Translations under genes and position numbers: made by a program | Notes under the pieces: generated by a model | Databases searched by the model: none | Seen by the model: the letters and a program-made list of their open reading frames with translations, nothing else | Told to the model about the DNA's origin: nothing | Shown here: in pieces, positions 53,297 through 62,631 of the stretch | How positions within the stretch are numbered: the stretch's first letter is position 1 | Layout of the letters: each line of letters begins with the position of its first letter | Source of the DNA: Actinoplanes italicus | GTDB taxonomy: Bacteria; Actinomycetota; Actinomycetes; Mycobacteriales; Micromonosporaceae | Assembly (NCBI RefSeq): GCF_003001815.1 | Contig: NZ_PVMZ01000015.1 | Coordinates: 1 to 64,000 of the forward strand | Direction of reading: 5' to 3' | Length of the DNA stretch: 64,000 nucleotides

Positions 53297-54061
53297 ATGC
53301 AGACGGCGATCAGACGACGCCTGAACGAGCTGGGGCTGCGCAGCCGCCTGCGCGCACGGCCCCGGCTGCAGGGACGGATCCTGGCCTCGGCCGGACTACG
53401 GCGCCGGCTGCCGAGCGCACCCGGCCTCTACTGCCCCTTCTACCACGACGTCCCGCCGGAGTACGCGAATGACCTGCGCCGCCACCTGCGAGCCCTGCAG
53501 CGGATCGGGCCGATGATCTCCTGGGACGACGCACTGGCCGTGCTGTCCGGCACGAAACCGCTGACCGGGCCGGTGTTCTGCCTGTCCTTCGACGACGCCC
53601 ACCCCACCTGGCTCGAGGTCGCCGCTCCCGTACTGCTCGAGTTGAAGGTCCCGGCGATGTTCTTCCTGACCTCCGGGATGGTCGGGCAGCCGGGCAACAT
53701 GACCTGGCAGGACTGTCGTGATCTGCTGGCGGCCGGCTTCGACTTCGGGTCGCACACGGTCACCCACCACCGGCTCGCCGATCAGGACGACGCAGCGGCG
53801 ACCAGGGAGTTCGTCGAGTCCAAGCGGGAGATCGAGGACGAACTCGGCGTCGAGATCAAGGACTTCGCGGCGCCGTACGGGCATCCGGCCGTCGACTTCG
53901 GCGACCGGGACGTCGGGATCGCGCGTGACGCCGGGTACCGCAGCTTCGCCACGACGCTGCGGCCGGCCATGCACCCGGGTCACTCCGCGATGTTCATCCA
54001 CCGGCAGGGACTCCATCCGGCCTGGCCGATCATGGCTGTGAGGACCCGCGTCCATGACTGA
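53297..54061 (+). CDS. Polysaccharide deacetylase family protein
   Basis: A 254-aa NodB-fold protein. Metal-site motifs are FCLSFDDAHPTW (Asp-Asp) and SHTVTHHRL (His-x3-His); FAAPYGHP matches the later catalytic segment. A basic N-terminus (about 30 residues) is not a signal peptide, so it probably acts in the cytoplasm or on a lipid-linked precursor. It likely removes N-acetyl groups from a glycan. The end overlaps the aminotransferase by 8 bp. First gene of the operon. Confidence 0.87.
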   Translation: MQTAIRRRLNELGLRSRLRARPRLQGRILASAGLRRRLPSAPGLYCPFYHDVPPEYANDLRRHLRALQRIGPMISWDDALAVLSGTKPLTGPVFCLSFDDAHPTWLEVAAPVLLELKVPAMFFLTSGMVGQPGNMTWQDCRDLLAAGFDFGSHTVTHHRLADQDDAAATREFVESKREIEDELGVEIKDFAAPYGHPAVDFGDRDVGIARDAGYRSFATTLRPAMHPGHSAMFIHRQGLHPAWPIMAVRTRVHD

Positions 54062-55157
54062 CACGCGCATCTACCTCTCCCCGCCCGACGTCGGCGACCT
54101 GGAACGCAAGCTGCTCCTGGACGCCTTCGACTCGAACTGGGTGGCCCCGGTCGGCCCCGACCTGGACGCTTTCGAGGAGCAGGTGGCCGAGCTGGTCGGC
54201 GTGCGGCACGCGGTGGCGCTGAGCAGCGGCACGGCGGCACTGCACCTGGCACTGATCGCGGCCGGGGTGCGCCGCGGCGACACGGTGCTCGTGCCGTCGT
54301 TCACCTTCGCGGCGACCGCGAACGCGGTGGTCTACCTGGGCGCGCGGCCGGTGTTCGTCGACTCCACACCGGACAGCTGGAACGTCGACCCGGAGCTGGT
54401 CGCCGAGGAGCTGCGGGTCCGGGCCGGGCGCGGGACGCTGCCACGCGCGGTGATCGCCGTGGACATGTACGGCCAGTGCGCCGACTACGACCCGCTGCTG
54501 GAGGCGTGCGACCGCTACGGCGTACCGCTGATCGAGGACGCCGCCGAGGCTCTGGGCGCCACCTACCGGAACCAGCCGGCCGGATCGTTCGGGCTGGCCG
54601 GGGTGCTTTCCTTCAACGGCAACAAGATCATCACCAGCGGTGGCGGCGGCATGCTCGTCACCGACGACGGGCGGGTCGCCAAACAGGCCAAACACCTGTC
54701 CACCCAGGCCCGCGAGCCGGTCGCGCACTACGAGCACCGCGCGATCGGCTACAACTACCGGCTCAGCAACCTGCTCGCCGCCGTCGGCCGGGGGCAGGTG
54801 CAGCGCCTGGAGCAGATGATCGCCGCCCGGAAGGCGACCTTCGAGTACTACCGGCGGGAGCTGCCGGAGTTCGAGTTCATGCCGATCGCCGGGTACGGCG
54901 TCCCCAACTACTGGCTGACCTGCGCCCTCGTGGACGCCGACGACCGGGACCGGCTGCTCACCACGCTCAACGCGCGCAACATCGAGGCCCGGCCCGCGTG
55001 GAAGCCGATGCACCTGCAACCGGTCTTCCAGGACTGCGTGACCCGCGGCGGCGGTGTCTCCGCCGACCTGTTCCGCCGCGGGCTGTGCCTGCCCAGCGGA
55101 TCCGCTCTGACCGAACACGACCGGAAACGCGTCGTGGACGCGATTCGGGAGGGCTGA
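54054..55157 (+). CDS. DegT/DnrJ-type sugar aminotransferase
   Basis: A 367-aa PLP enzyme making aminosugar nucleotides. The PLP Lys lies in SFNGNKIITSGGGGML (about 185), with ALSSGTAALHLALIAAG (about 58) and EDAAEALGATY (about 161). NGNK instead of the usual GH/SxK places it in the LegC/PglE/EpsN-like subgroup of UDP-sugar 4-aminotransferases. It would supply a monomer for the glycan. Confidence 0.9.
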   Translation: MTDTRIYLSPPDVGDLERKLLLDAFDSNWVAPVGPDLDAFEEQVAELVGVRHAVALSSGTAALHLALIAAGVRRGDTVLVPSFTFAATANAVVYLGARPVFVDSTPDSWNVDPELVAEELRVRAGRGTLPRAVIAVDMYGQCADYDPLLEACDRYGVPLIEDAAEALGATYRNQPAGSFGLAGVLSFNGNKIITSGGGGMLVTDDGRVAKQAKHLSTQAREPVAHYEHRAIGYNYRLSNLLAAVGRGQVQRLEQMIAARKATFEYYRRELPEFEFMPIAGYGVPNYWLTCALVDADDRDRLLTTLNARNIEARPAWKPMHLQPVFQDCVTRGGGVSADLFRRGLCLPSGSALTEHDRKRVVDAIREG

Positions 55158-55162
55158 GACGC

Positions 55163-56389
55163 ATGCGCATCGTCTACATCCACCAGTACTACTGCAATCC
55201 CGGCATGGCCGGGGGCATCCGCTCGTACGAGCAGGCACGCCGGCTGGTCGCACGCGGGCACACGGTCGACGTGATCACCACCGACATCACCCCGGGGGTA
55301 CGGCAGCTCGGCTGGACCACGACGGTCGAGGACGGCGTGACCGTCCACTGGTTCCGTGTTCCGTACAACAACAACATGTCCTATGCCCGCCGCCTTCGCG
55401 CCTTCGCCGAGTTCATGGTGCTCGCCGCCGCGAAGGCGGCGAAGCTGCGGGCCGACCTGGTGTTCGCCACCAGCACTCCGCTGACCGTGGCGGTGCCCGG
55501 GGTGATCGCCGCGAAGCTGCGCCGGGTGCCGTTCGTCTTCGAGGTCCGCGACCTGTGGCCCGAGGTGCCGATCGAGATGGGCGCGCTACGCAACCCGGTG
55601 CTGCGGAAGGTGGCCGGCGGGCTGGCGAACTTCGCCTACCGCAACGCCTCGGAGGTGATCGCCCTGTCCCCCGGCATGGCGGACGGCGTCGTCGCGCGGC
55701 GGCCGGGCACACCGACCACCGTCATCCCGAACGCCGCAGACCTGGACCTGTTCCGCGTCGACCCGGAGGACGTACGCCGCTTCCGGGCCTCGCACGACTG
55801 GCTCGGTGACCGGCCGATGATCGTCTACACCGGCGCGCTGGGCGTGGTGAACGGTGTGGAGTACCTGGTCCGGGCCATCCACACGGCCACGAAACTCGAC
55901 CCTGACCTGCGGTTGCTGATCGTCGGTCACGGCAAGGAGTGGGAGCCGACCAAGGAGCTCGCCGCGCAGCTCGGCCTGCTCGGCTCGGTAGTGCACATGT
56001 GGGAGAAGGTTCCCAAGTCGGAGCTGCCGACCATCCTCGGCGCCGCCACCATGTCGAGCAGCACGGTCCGGCCGATCCGGGGCCTCTGGGACAACTCGGC
56101 GAACAAGTTCTTCGACGCGCTGGCCGCGTCCCGGCCGATCGCCATCAACTACGGCGGCTGGCAGGCCGACCTGCTCCGCGAGACCGGCGCCGGCCTGGTG
56201 CTGGACCCGTCCGACACCGAGTCCGCCGGGTCCGAGCTGGCCCGGCACCTGCGCGACGACCTATGGCTGAAGCGGGCCCGGGACGCCGCGCACCGACTGG
56301 CCGTGGAGCAGTTCTCCCGCGACCTGCTCTTCGAGAAGTTCGAGACCGTGCTGAACCGGTCGGCGCGTCTCGAACCCGCCAATTCCTGA
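55163..56389 (+). CDS. Glycosyltransferase family 4 (WbuB-like)
   Basis: A 408-aa GT-B glycosyltransferase. The N-terminal acceptor domain has YIHQYYCNPGMAGGIRSYEQ. The C-terminal donor domain has VYTGALGVVNGVEYLVRAIH (about 228-247) and SANKFFDALAASRPIAINYG. The HQYY...GGIRSYE opening is typical of WbuB-like capsular or O-antigen enzymes. It starts 5 bp after the aminotransferase stop. Confidence 0.9.
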   Translation: MRIVYIHQYYCNPGMAGGIRSYEQARRLVARGHTVDVITTDITPGVRQLGWTTTVEDGVTVHWFRVPYNNNMSYARRLRAFAEFMVLAAAKAAKLRADLVFATSTPLTVAVPGVIAAKLRRVPFVFEVRDLWPEVPIEMGALRNPVLRKVAGGLANFAYRNASEVIALSPGMADGVVARRPGTPTTVIPNAADLDLFRVDPEDVRRFRASHDWLGDRPMIVYTGALGVVNGVEYLVRAIHTATKLDPDLRLLIVGHGKEWEPTKELAAQLGLLGSVVHMWEKVPKSELPTILGAATMSSSTVRPIRGLWDNSANKFFDALAASRPIAINYGGWQADLLRETGAGLVLDPSDTESAGSELARHLRDDLWLKRARDAAHRLAVEQFSRDLLFEKFETVLNRSARLEPANS

Positions 56390-56406
56390 TCCGATTCGGG
56401 GGAACT

Positions 56407-57984
56407 GTGGAACTGCGTGCGTACGTGCGGGCCTGCCGGCGGCGATGGCCCTGGCTCGTGGTGCCGGTGCTGGTCGCTGCCATGATCGCGGGCGGCCTGA
56501 CCCTGGCCGGCTCGCCGGGCCACAAGTCGTCCATGGTGCTGTTCGTGAGTTCCGGCACCGGGGATCCGGACGCCGGGGCACGACGGCTCAACTCGTACAT
56601 CGCGCTGCTGACCGGTCCACGGGTGGCACAGGCCGTGGTTGACCGGATGGGCCCGGAGGTCACGCCCGCACAGGTGCAGAAGAGCCTCGGAGCGCAGATC
56701 CGCGAGGGCACCGACCTGCTGGAGATCTCGGCCACCGACGCGGACGCCGAGCGCAGCCGGCAGATCGTCACCACCGCCGCGGCCGTGCTCGTCGGCCTGG
56801 CCCGGCAGATCGGCACCCCGGCCGACCCCGACGCGGGCCCCGCCACGACGGTGTCGATCGTGCAGGACGCGGTCACCGTCGAGGAACCGGACAATCTGGC
56901 CCGCAACGCCGGTTTCGCCGCGGTGCTGGGGCTGCTGATCGGTGCGATCGCCATCGCGGCCCGCGAGGCCGGAGCCAGTACGGTCGCCGAGGAGGACGAC
57001 CTGCGCCGGCTCGGCCTGAACGCGGTCGGGACGATCGCCATCGGTGGCCGGACACGCTCCGGACACGCCGATCAGGCGCTGGCCGAGGCGTTCCGGCGCC
57101 TGCGCAGCCTGCTTCCGGTTCTCGCCGATCCGCAGGCCACCATCCGGTCCGGCCGCGGCCGGTCGCTGCTGCTGACCGGTGCGATCCGCAAGGAAGGCAC
57201 CACGGCCGTCACCTGCGGCCTGGCCATCGCGATGGCCGAGACGGGGGCGCGGGTGGTGCTGGTCGACGCCAACATGCGGACGCCGGGCATCGGGCGGTAC
57301 CTGTCGCTGGACAGCTCCCCCGGCCTGGCTGAGGTGCTGGCCGGAACCGCGAAGGTGCCGGACGTGCTGCAGAACTCGCTGGGCGGCCGGGTGACCGTGC
57401 TGCCGGCGGGCGAGCATGCGCCGGACCCGGGTGAGCTGCTCGCCTCGCCCCGGCTGGGCGCGACCGTGCGGACGCTGACCGAGCGCTACGACATCGTGCT
57501 GGTCGACGGGCCGGCCCTGCAGGGTACGGCCGACGCGGCCGTGCTCGGGCAGGTCACCGACAGCGCCCTGCTGGTGGTGCGCGCCGGGCGGACCAGGACC
57601 GCGGACGTGGAGAAGTCGATCGACCTGCTCCAGCGGGTCGGGGCGAAGCTGGCCGGTGCGGTGCTCAACGCGCTGCCGCGCAAGCTGCCGGCGAACGGTT
57701 CGTGGCACGCCCCGGCCGGGGTGGGCACCGGGGCGGACAGTCCCGACCTGGTCTTCGGCCTGGATCCGACACAGTCGCCGCGGCTGGACGACACGTTCGT
57801 GTCGCTGCCGGTGGTCGGCACGGCACGCGGCCGGGCCCGGGTGGTGGATCCCGAGATCGAGTCCGCCGCCTCCTCGTCCTCCACCGATGAGAAGCCCGAG
57901 GTCCCGTCGCAGCGTTCGGCCGCGGCTGCGGACAGCGACGACCCGGCCCCGGCCACGAACGAGGAGCAGCGACGCGGTGAGTGA
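56407..57984 (+). CDS. Wzz/BY-kinase-like polysaccharide co-polymerase with degenerate P-loop
   Basis: A 525-aa membrane protein. Two helices (about 15-33 and 170-188) flank an extracytoplasmic chain-length-determinant domain. The cytoplasmic part resembles bacterial tyrosine kinases of the CpsD/Wzc type, but Walker A reads TGAIRKEGTTAVTC where GEGKS/T is expected, and Walker A' VLVDANMRTP has Asn for Asp. The C-terminal tail is Ser/Asp/Glu-rich without a Tyr cluster. It probably sets chain length without kinase activity. GTG 56407 start. Confidence 0.82.
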   Translation: MELRAYVRACRRRWPWLVVPVLVAAMIAGGLTLAGSPGHKSSMVLFVSSGTGDPDAGARRLNSYIALLTGPRVAQAVVDRMGPEVTPAQVQKSLGAQIREGTDLLEISATDADAERSRQIVTTAAAVLVGLARQIGTPADPDAGPATTVSIVQDAVTVEEPDNLARNAGFAAVLGLLIGAIAIAAREAGASTVAEEDDLRRLGLNAVGTIAIGGRTRSGHADQALAEAFRRLRSLLPVLADPQATIRSGRGRSLLLTGAIRKEGTTAVTCGLAIAMAETGARVVLVDANMRTPGIGRYLSLDSSPGLAEVLAGTAKVPDVLQNSLGGRVTVLPAGEHAPDPGELLASPRLGATVRTLTERYDIVLVDGPALQGTADAAVLGQVTDSALLVVRAGRTRTADVEKSIDLLQRVGAKLAGAVLNALPRKLPANGSWHAPAGVGTGADSPDLVFGLDPTQSPRLDDTFVSLPVVGTARGRARVVDPEIESAASSSSTDEKPEVPSQRSAAAADSDDPAPATNEEQRRGE

Positions 57985-59269
57985 GCTGCGAGTCGAGAGC
58001 CCGGAGGCCGGTGAGGCAGGTCCGCCACGCTCGCGCGACCCGGTCGCCCTGGCCGGTAAGGTGCTGCGCGAGCCGAGCGTTCAGCTGCTCGCCTCGCAGG
58101 TGCTGACCGGCGCCGTCGCGATGGCCGCCAACATCCTGATGGTCCGGTCGCTGAGCCCGACGCATCGCGGTGAGGTCGCGCTGCTGCTGCAGGTGGTGTA
58201 CCTGGCCACCCAGCTGCTGCTGCTCGGCACCGAACGCAGCTTCGTCGCCGCATACCACAACGTCTCACCCGCGCCGGCGGTCCGTGCCTACGCCCGCCTG
58301 CTGGCCGTACCGTGCGTGTTCTTCATGGCCGGAGCGGTGATCTGGCAGGTGGCCGCCCCGTCCCGCCTCACGCCGGGCCCGCTCATCGTGGCGATGCTCG
58401 CCTGGTTCGCGCTGATCGAGGCGACCAGTCTGGCCACCCGGTCGATCGCGATCGCGGTGGGCCGGGTCCGGGACTTCCTGCTGGCCCGGGTGATCGAGGC
58501 GCTACTGCTGCTGGTCATGCTGGTCGGCCTGTACGTGACCGGCGCCAGCCACCCGGAGACGTGGTTCCTGGCCTACCTGATCGCCGGGGCCACGCCGACG
58601 GTGATCTACCTGTTCATCTGGCTGCGGCTGCCGGTCGTGGCGGGAAGCACCCCGCTGGATCCGGAACAGAACCGTCTCGTACGCCGGGAGGGTCTGTCGC
58701 TCTTTCCCGCGGCGCTGTCCAACATGGCCATGCTGCGGGTGGACCGCCTGGTCATCCCCGCGCTGGCGTCGACCGCCGCGCTGGGCCACTACACGTCGGT
58801 CGCCACCATGACCGAACTGCTGGCGTGGCCGGTCCGGGCGTACGCCGACTCGCGTCTGGGCCGGTGGCGGGCCTCGCACAACGACGGCGGACTCAAGGCG
58901 GCGCCGATCGTGGTGTTCGCGGCCCTCTACGTGCTGGTCGTGGTCCCGCTCGTGGCCGGTGGCCTGTATCTGCTGATCGAGCCGCTGTTCGGGCACGAGT
59001 ACGCGGACGCCAAGGTGGTGGTCCTGCCGCTGGTGGTGGCGGCCGGCCTGTACGCGGTATCCCGGATCAGTCTCGGACTGCTGATCGCCAAGGGTCACGG
59101 CGGGCTCGTCTCGGCCGCCGAGATCACCGGCTTCGCGGTGAGCTTCGTGGTCTACGTGGCACTGATCCCGCGCCTGGGGATCCTCGGTGCCGCCTACGGT
59201 TCGCTGGCCGGTTACGGCGCGTGCCTGATCTTCGCGATCGTGGCGAGCAGGATAGCGGGCCGCCGGTGA
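57977..59269 (+). CDS. Polysaccharide flippase (MOP/Wzx-like)
   Basis: A 430-aa membrane protein with about 12 to 14 helices, of the MATE/polysaccharide-export superfamily: SQVLTGAVAMAANILMVRSL near the N-terminus, and RREGLSLFPAALSNMAMLRV in the middle. It should move lipid-linked oligosaccharide across the membrane. It overlaps the upstream Wzz-like gene by 8 bp and the downstream polymerase by 4 bp. Confidence 0.87.
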   Translation: MSELRVESPEAGEAGPPRSRDPVALAGKVLREPSVQLLASQVLTGAVAMAANILMVRSLSPTHRGEVALLLQVVYLATQLLLLGTERSFVAAYHNVSPAPAVRAYARLLAVPCVFFMAGAVIWQVAAPSRLTPGPLIVAMLAWFALIEATSLATRSIAIAVGRVRDFLLARVIEALLLLVMLVGLYVTGASHPETWFLAYLIAGATPTVIYLFIWLRLPVVAGSTPLDPEQNRLVRREGLSLFPAALSNMAMLRVDRLVIPALASTAALGHYTSVATMTELLAWPVRAYADSRLGRWRASHNDGGLKAAPIVVFAALYVLVVVPLVAGGLYLLIEPLFGHEYADAKVVVLPLVVAAGLYAVSRISLGLLIAKGHGGLVSAAEITGFAVSFVVYVALIPRLGILGAAYGSLAGYGACLIFAIVASRIAGRR

Positions 59270-60459
59270 AACGCGCCTTCCTCGCCCCCGGCCTGCTGCT
59301 GATCGTCGTCGCGATCGGCGGGCGGTACACCCTGGACCGGGCCGGGCTGCTGGAGCTGGCCTGGGTCGACCTGCGGGTCATCGGTCTGGCCGTCGCGCTG
59401 GTCGTGCTCGCCCTGGACACCGTCCAGCGGGATCGGGCGGTACGGGAGGGTGAGGGCTGGCTCGTCGTCGCGGTGCTGTTCTTCGTGTTCCAGATCGCCT
59501 CGGCGTTGTGGGCGCCGCCGGCCGCCCGGGTCGGCCCGCAGGTTCTCGACCTGGTGCTGCTCATCGTTCTGGTGCTGGCCTTCTACCAGTACTCGGTCGG
59601 CGACCCGGAGACCGTGGTCCGCTTCACCTTCCAGCTGTTCTTCGTGGCCGCGATCATCTACGCCCTCGCCGCGATCTTCATCAGCGGCCCCGGTGAGCAG
59701 GGCCGTTACTCGGCGTTCGGCGGCGGTCCGAACGTGTTCGCCCGCATCGAGGTTCTCGGGGTGATCAGCGCGATCGCCCTGTTCATGCTTACCGGCCGGA
59801 AGCTGCCGCTGCTGGTGATCCCACTGTTCCTGCTGGCCACGGTGCTGTCGGGCTCGCGGGGCACGCTGGTGGCGGGCGGGGTGGTCGGCTTCTTCGCCCT
59901 GTTGAAGCTACGTCACCGGATCAGCGCCGGGGCGATCGCGGCGGCCGGGGTGGTGGCGGTCGTCGCGGTGGGCGCCATCTGGGCGCTGGCGCCGCCCGAG
60001 TTCACCGACCTGTTCCAGGAACGGTTCGTTGAACAGACCGTGCAGGAACAATATCTCTCCGGGCGGACCGACATCTGGATGGCCGCCGTACGCATGTTCG
60101 CCGACTACCCGGTCGCCGGCTCCGGCCTCGACGGCTTCTACGGCCTGATCGGGGTGAACCAGGCCGTCGAATATCCACACAACTACGTGCTCGCGGTCGC
60201 CGCCGAGGGCGGGCTGGCCGGGCTCGGCCTGATGACCGCCTCGATCGTGCTGTGGACCCGGGTGGTCCGCGGTGGCGGGGCGCGTCCCCAGCTCACCGGC
60301 CTCGCCGTTGCGGCGGCCGTCTTCGTGGCGCTGAGCGGCCTGTTCTCCGGCGACTACTACGACTCCCGGCTGGCGTGGATGTTCGCGGGCCTGGCCGCCG
60401 CGGCGGCGCTCTCCCAGCCGGTTGACCACGAGCGGCGCAGTCTGGCGGTGGCCCGATGA
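59266..60459 (+). CDS. O-antigen ligase/polymerase-like protein (Wzy_C)
   Basis: A 397-aa membrane protein with about 10 to 12 helices. The central loop with LSGSRGTLVAGGVVGFFALL and the later SGRTDIWMAAVRMFADYPVA, GSGLDGF ... PHNYVLAVAAEGGLAGL are the Wzy_C hallmarks, including the conserved Arg and His of the catalytic loop. It polymerises or attaches glycan repeat units outside the membrane. GTG start by GTGA overlap. Confidence 0.87.
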   Translation: MKRAFLAPGLLLIVVAIGGRYTLDRAGLLELAWVDLRVIGLAVALVVLALDTVQRDRAVREGEGWLVVAVLFFVFQIASALWAPPAARVGPQVLDLVLLIVLVLAFYQYSVGDPETVVRFTFQLFFVAAIIYALAAIFISGPGEQGRYSAFGGGPNVFARIEVLGVISAIALFMLTGRKLPLLVIPLFLLATVLSGSRGTLVAGGVVGFFALLKLRHRISAGAIAAAGVVAVVAVGAIWALAPPEFTDLFQERFVEQTVQEQYLSGRTDIWMAAVRMFADYPVAGSGLDGFYGLIGVNQAVEYPHNYVLAVAAEGGLAGLGLMTASIVLWTRVVRGGGARPQLTGLAVAAAVFVALSGLFSGDYYDSRLAWMFAGLAAAAALSQPVDHERRSLAVAR

Positions 60460-61583
60460 GGCGGCGCACGGTGCTGGTCGCGGGGCTCGGTGGCGTCACG
60501 ATCGCGGGTGCGGCCGGTCTGCACCTCGTCCGCGCCGCCGATGACGTCCCGGAGGTCCGGCAGCCGTTGCCGGCCGCGCCGCCCGCGGTCGAGGAGGCCG
60601 CGAAGATCAAACCGGTCGCCTACTGGACCGGCATCTACCTGAAGAGCTGGGACTACTCGTACCAGAACGGGACGCCGCTGAGCCGCTCGAAGGACAGCCG
60701 CGACCACTACGACCTGGCGTACGACGTCGACGCGTGCACGGCCATGTTCCGGGCCACCGGTCAGTCCCGCTACCTGGACCGCGGCCTGACGTTCCTGGAG
60801 AACGTGATCGCCGCCGCGGTGCCGTCGGCGTCACTGGCGAGGAGTTCGTTCCGGGACCGCTACCAGGGCTGGGCGTCGAGCCGCGCGGGCGGGGGCGGCG
60901 ACGAGTTCCCGCTCTACGAGTCCTACCTCTGGCGGTACGGCACGAATCTGCTCGTGGCCATGAAGGACCTCGCCGACGCCGGCCATCGGGCCCGCTACGA
61001 CCGGCTGCTCGCCTTCGCCGAGACGAACATCTTCGACAAGTGGCACTCGCGCGGCCCGAAGAGCCACATCTACCGCGAGCGGACCCACATGGCCGCACAC
61101 TGGGCGCTGATCGCGATGAACCTCGCCCATCTCACCGCCGATCAGGCCCGCAAGGCCCGGTGCAACGCGGTGGTCGACGAGATCAGCACCCAGTTGCGCG
61201 GCCAGTTGCGCCGCAACCCCGCCGAGCCGACCGCCTGGTTCTGGAGCGATGTCTGGGGCTCGGCGAAACAGCCCGGCCAGGACGTCGGCCACGGCAACGG
61301 GGTCGTCACCTATGTGGTCGAGGCCCACGACCGCGGCCAGGGGTGGTCCGGCTCGGACATGGCCGCGTTCTCGGCCCTGCTCACCAAGGTCGTCTGGCCG
61401 GGCGGGACCACCTATCGGGCTTTCGTCGACGGCACCGGCACCGACAACGGCTGGTGGTCCGACGGTTTCGTGAAGCTGGGCCGCTACGACCCGGCCGTCC
61501 AACTGCGACTGGAGAAACACCAGGTGGTGAACGATCAGTTCGCCGCGAACATGGCGCTCAACGCCCGCCTGTTGAAGGCGTGA
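60456..61583 (+). CDS. Exported glycan-active-like protein (alpha/alpha-toroid)
   Basis: A 375-aa protein with an N-terminal twin-Arg-like export sequence (MRRRTVLVAGLGGVTIAGAA). The mature part is helical, with features of glycoside hydrolase, lyase or epimerase toroids: DHYDLAYDVDACTAMFRATG, RERTHMAAHWALIAMNLAHL, FWSDVWGSAKQ, DVGHGNGVVTYVVEAHD, DNGWWSDGFVKLGRYD. I do not recognise a named family. Being in the operon, it probably trims or modifies the exported polymer. ATG 60456 overlaps the ligase stop (ATGA). Confidence 0.65.
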   Translation: MRRRTVLVAGLGGVTIAGAAGLHLVRAADDVPEVRQPLPAAPPAVEEAAKIKPVAYWTGIYLKSWDYSYQNGTPLSRSKDSRDHYDLAYDVDACTAMFRATGQSRYLDRGLTFLENVIAAAVPSASLARSSFRDRYQGWASSRAGGGGDEFPLYESYLWRYGTNLLVAMKDLADAGHRARYDRLLAFAETNIFDKWHSRGPKSHIYRERTHMAAHWALIAMNLAHLTADQARKARCNAVVDEISTQLRGQLRRNPAEPTAWFWSDVWGSAKQPGQDVGHGNGVVTYVVEAHDRGQGWSGSDMAAFSALLTKVVWPGGTTYRAFVDGTGTDNGWWSDGFVKLGRYDPAVQLRLEKHQVVNDQFAANMALNARLLKA

Positions 61584-61605
61584 ACGCCGGAAGGAGAAAC
61601 CCGAC

Positions 61606-62622
61606 ATGACGGCATCGCTGCTGGAACCGGCGGCCCGCGAGTGGAAGGAGACGCTCGCGCACGTCGGACACGACATGTACCACGTGCCGGAGTACGTCGT
61701 CCTCGACGCACGGCTCTACGGTGGCGCCCCGGCCGCGTTCCACTTCGAGCGCGACGGGCGGCGGCTGCTGATCCCGTTGATCCTGCGGGACATCCCGGAC
61801 TCGGATCTGCGGGACGCGATCTCGCCGTACGGCTACCCGGGCCCGGTCGGCTCCTGCGAGGACGCGGCCTTCTGGGACCAGGCTTGCACGGCGTTCGTCG
61901 CGACGCTGCGGGAGCAGGGTGTCGTCTCGGCCTTCATCCGGATGCACCCGCTTCTCGGGGCGCCGTCGCCGGCCCTGAAGGAGCACGGCGTCGTCGTCCA
62001 TCACGGGGAGACGGTGTCGATGGACCTGACCGTCTCCGAGGACGAGATGTGGAAGCAGACGCGCGCCGACCACCGCAACCACATCAACCGGGCCAAACGT
62101 GCCGGCACGGAGATCGTCTTCGACGACTGGGACCGGCTCGGCGAGTGGGTCGAGGTCTACCACGACAACATGCGCCGGGTGGGCGCCACCTCGTACTACT
62201 TCTTCACCCGAGAGCATCTGGCGGCCCTGCACGACGCGGTCGGCGACAAGATGCACCTGGTGGTGGCGCTGGAGGACGGTGAGGTCGTCGGGGGCAACAC
62301 CTTCTTCTCGTACGACGGGATCGCGACCGGATACGTGTCGTCGACCCGGCGGGCGCCGAAGCGGTACGCCGACGAGTTGCTCTACGACTCGGTGCGCCGC
62401 TGGTGCAAGTCCCGCGGCGACGAGGTGTTCCACCTGGGTGGTGGCAAGGGCGGGGCGAACGACTCGCTGTTCTCCTACAAGGCCGGGTTCTCACCGAGCC
62501 GGCACGCGTTCCACACCTGGCGCGTCGTCGCCGACCGTGAGGCGTACGGGCGGCTGGTCCGCGAACGCCGCCCGGAGGCCGACCCGGCCGATCTGACCGC
62601 CACCTTCCCGGCCTACCGATAG
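61606..62622 (+). CDS. FemAB-like acyltransferase, copy 1
   Basis: A 338-aa FemAB-related GNAT protein without export signal. Hallmarks: YGYPGPVG (about 78), MWKQTRADHRNHINRAKRAG (about 147-166), SYYFFTREHLAALHDAVGDK, FSYDGIATGYVSSTRR and the late ELLYDSVRRWCKSRG with HLGGGKGG. Such enzymes transfer acyl or aminoacyl groups to sugar amines or peptides. A GAAGGAG site precedes the ATG. A second close paralogue begins at 63891, on the other side of a flavin monooxygenase. Confidence 0.82.
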   Translation: MTASLLEPAAREWKETLAHVGHDMYHVPEYVVLDARLYGGAPAAFHFERDGRRLLIPLILRDIPDSDLRDAISPYGYPGPVGSCEDAAFWDQACTAFVATLREQGVVSAFIRMHPLLGAPSPALKEHGVVVHHGETVSMDLTVSEDEMWKQTRADHRNHINRAKRAGTEIVFDDWDRLGEWVEVYHDNMRRVGATSYYFFTREHLAALHDAVGDKMHLVVALEDGEVVGGNTFFSYDGIATGYVSSTRRAPKRYADELLYDSVRRWCKSRGDEVFHLGGGKGGANDSLFSYKAGFSPSRHAFHTWRVVADREAYGRLVRERRPEADPADLTATFPAYR

Positions 62623-62631
62623 GAGCCCGTC

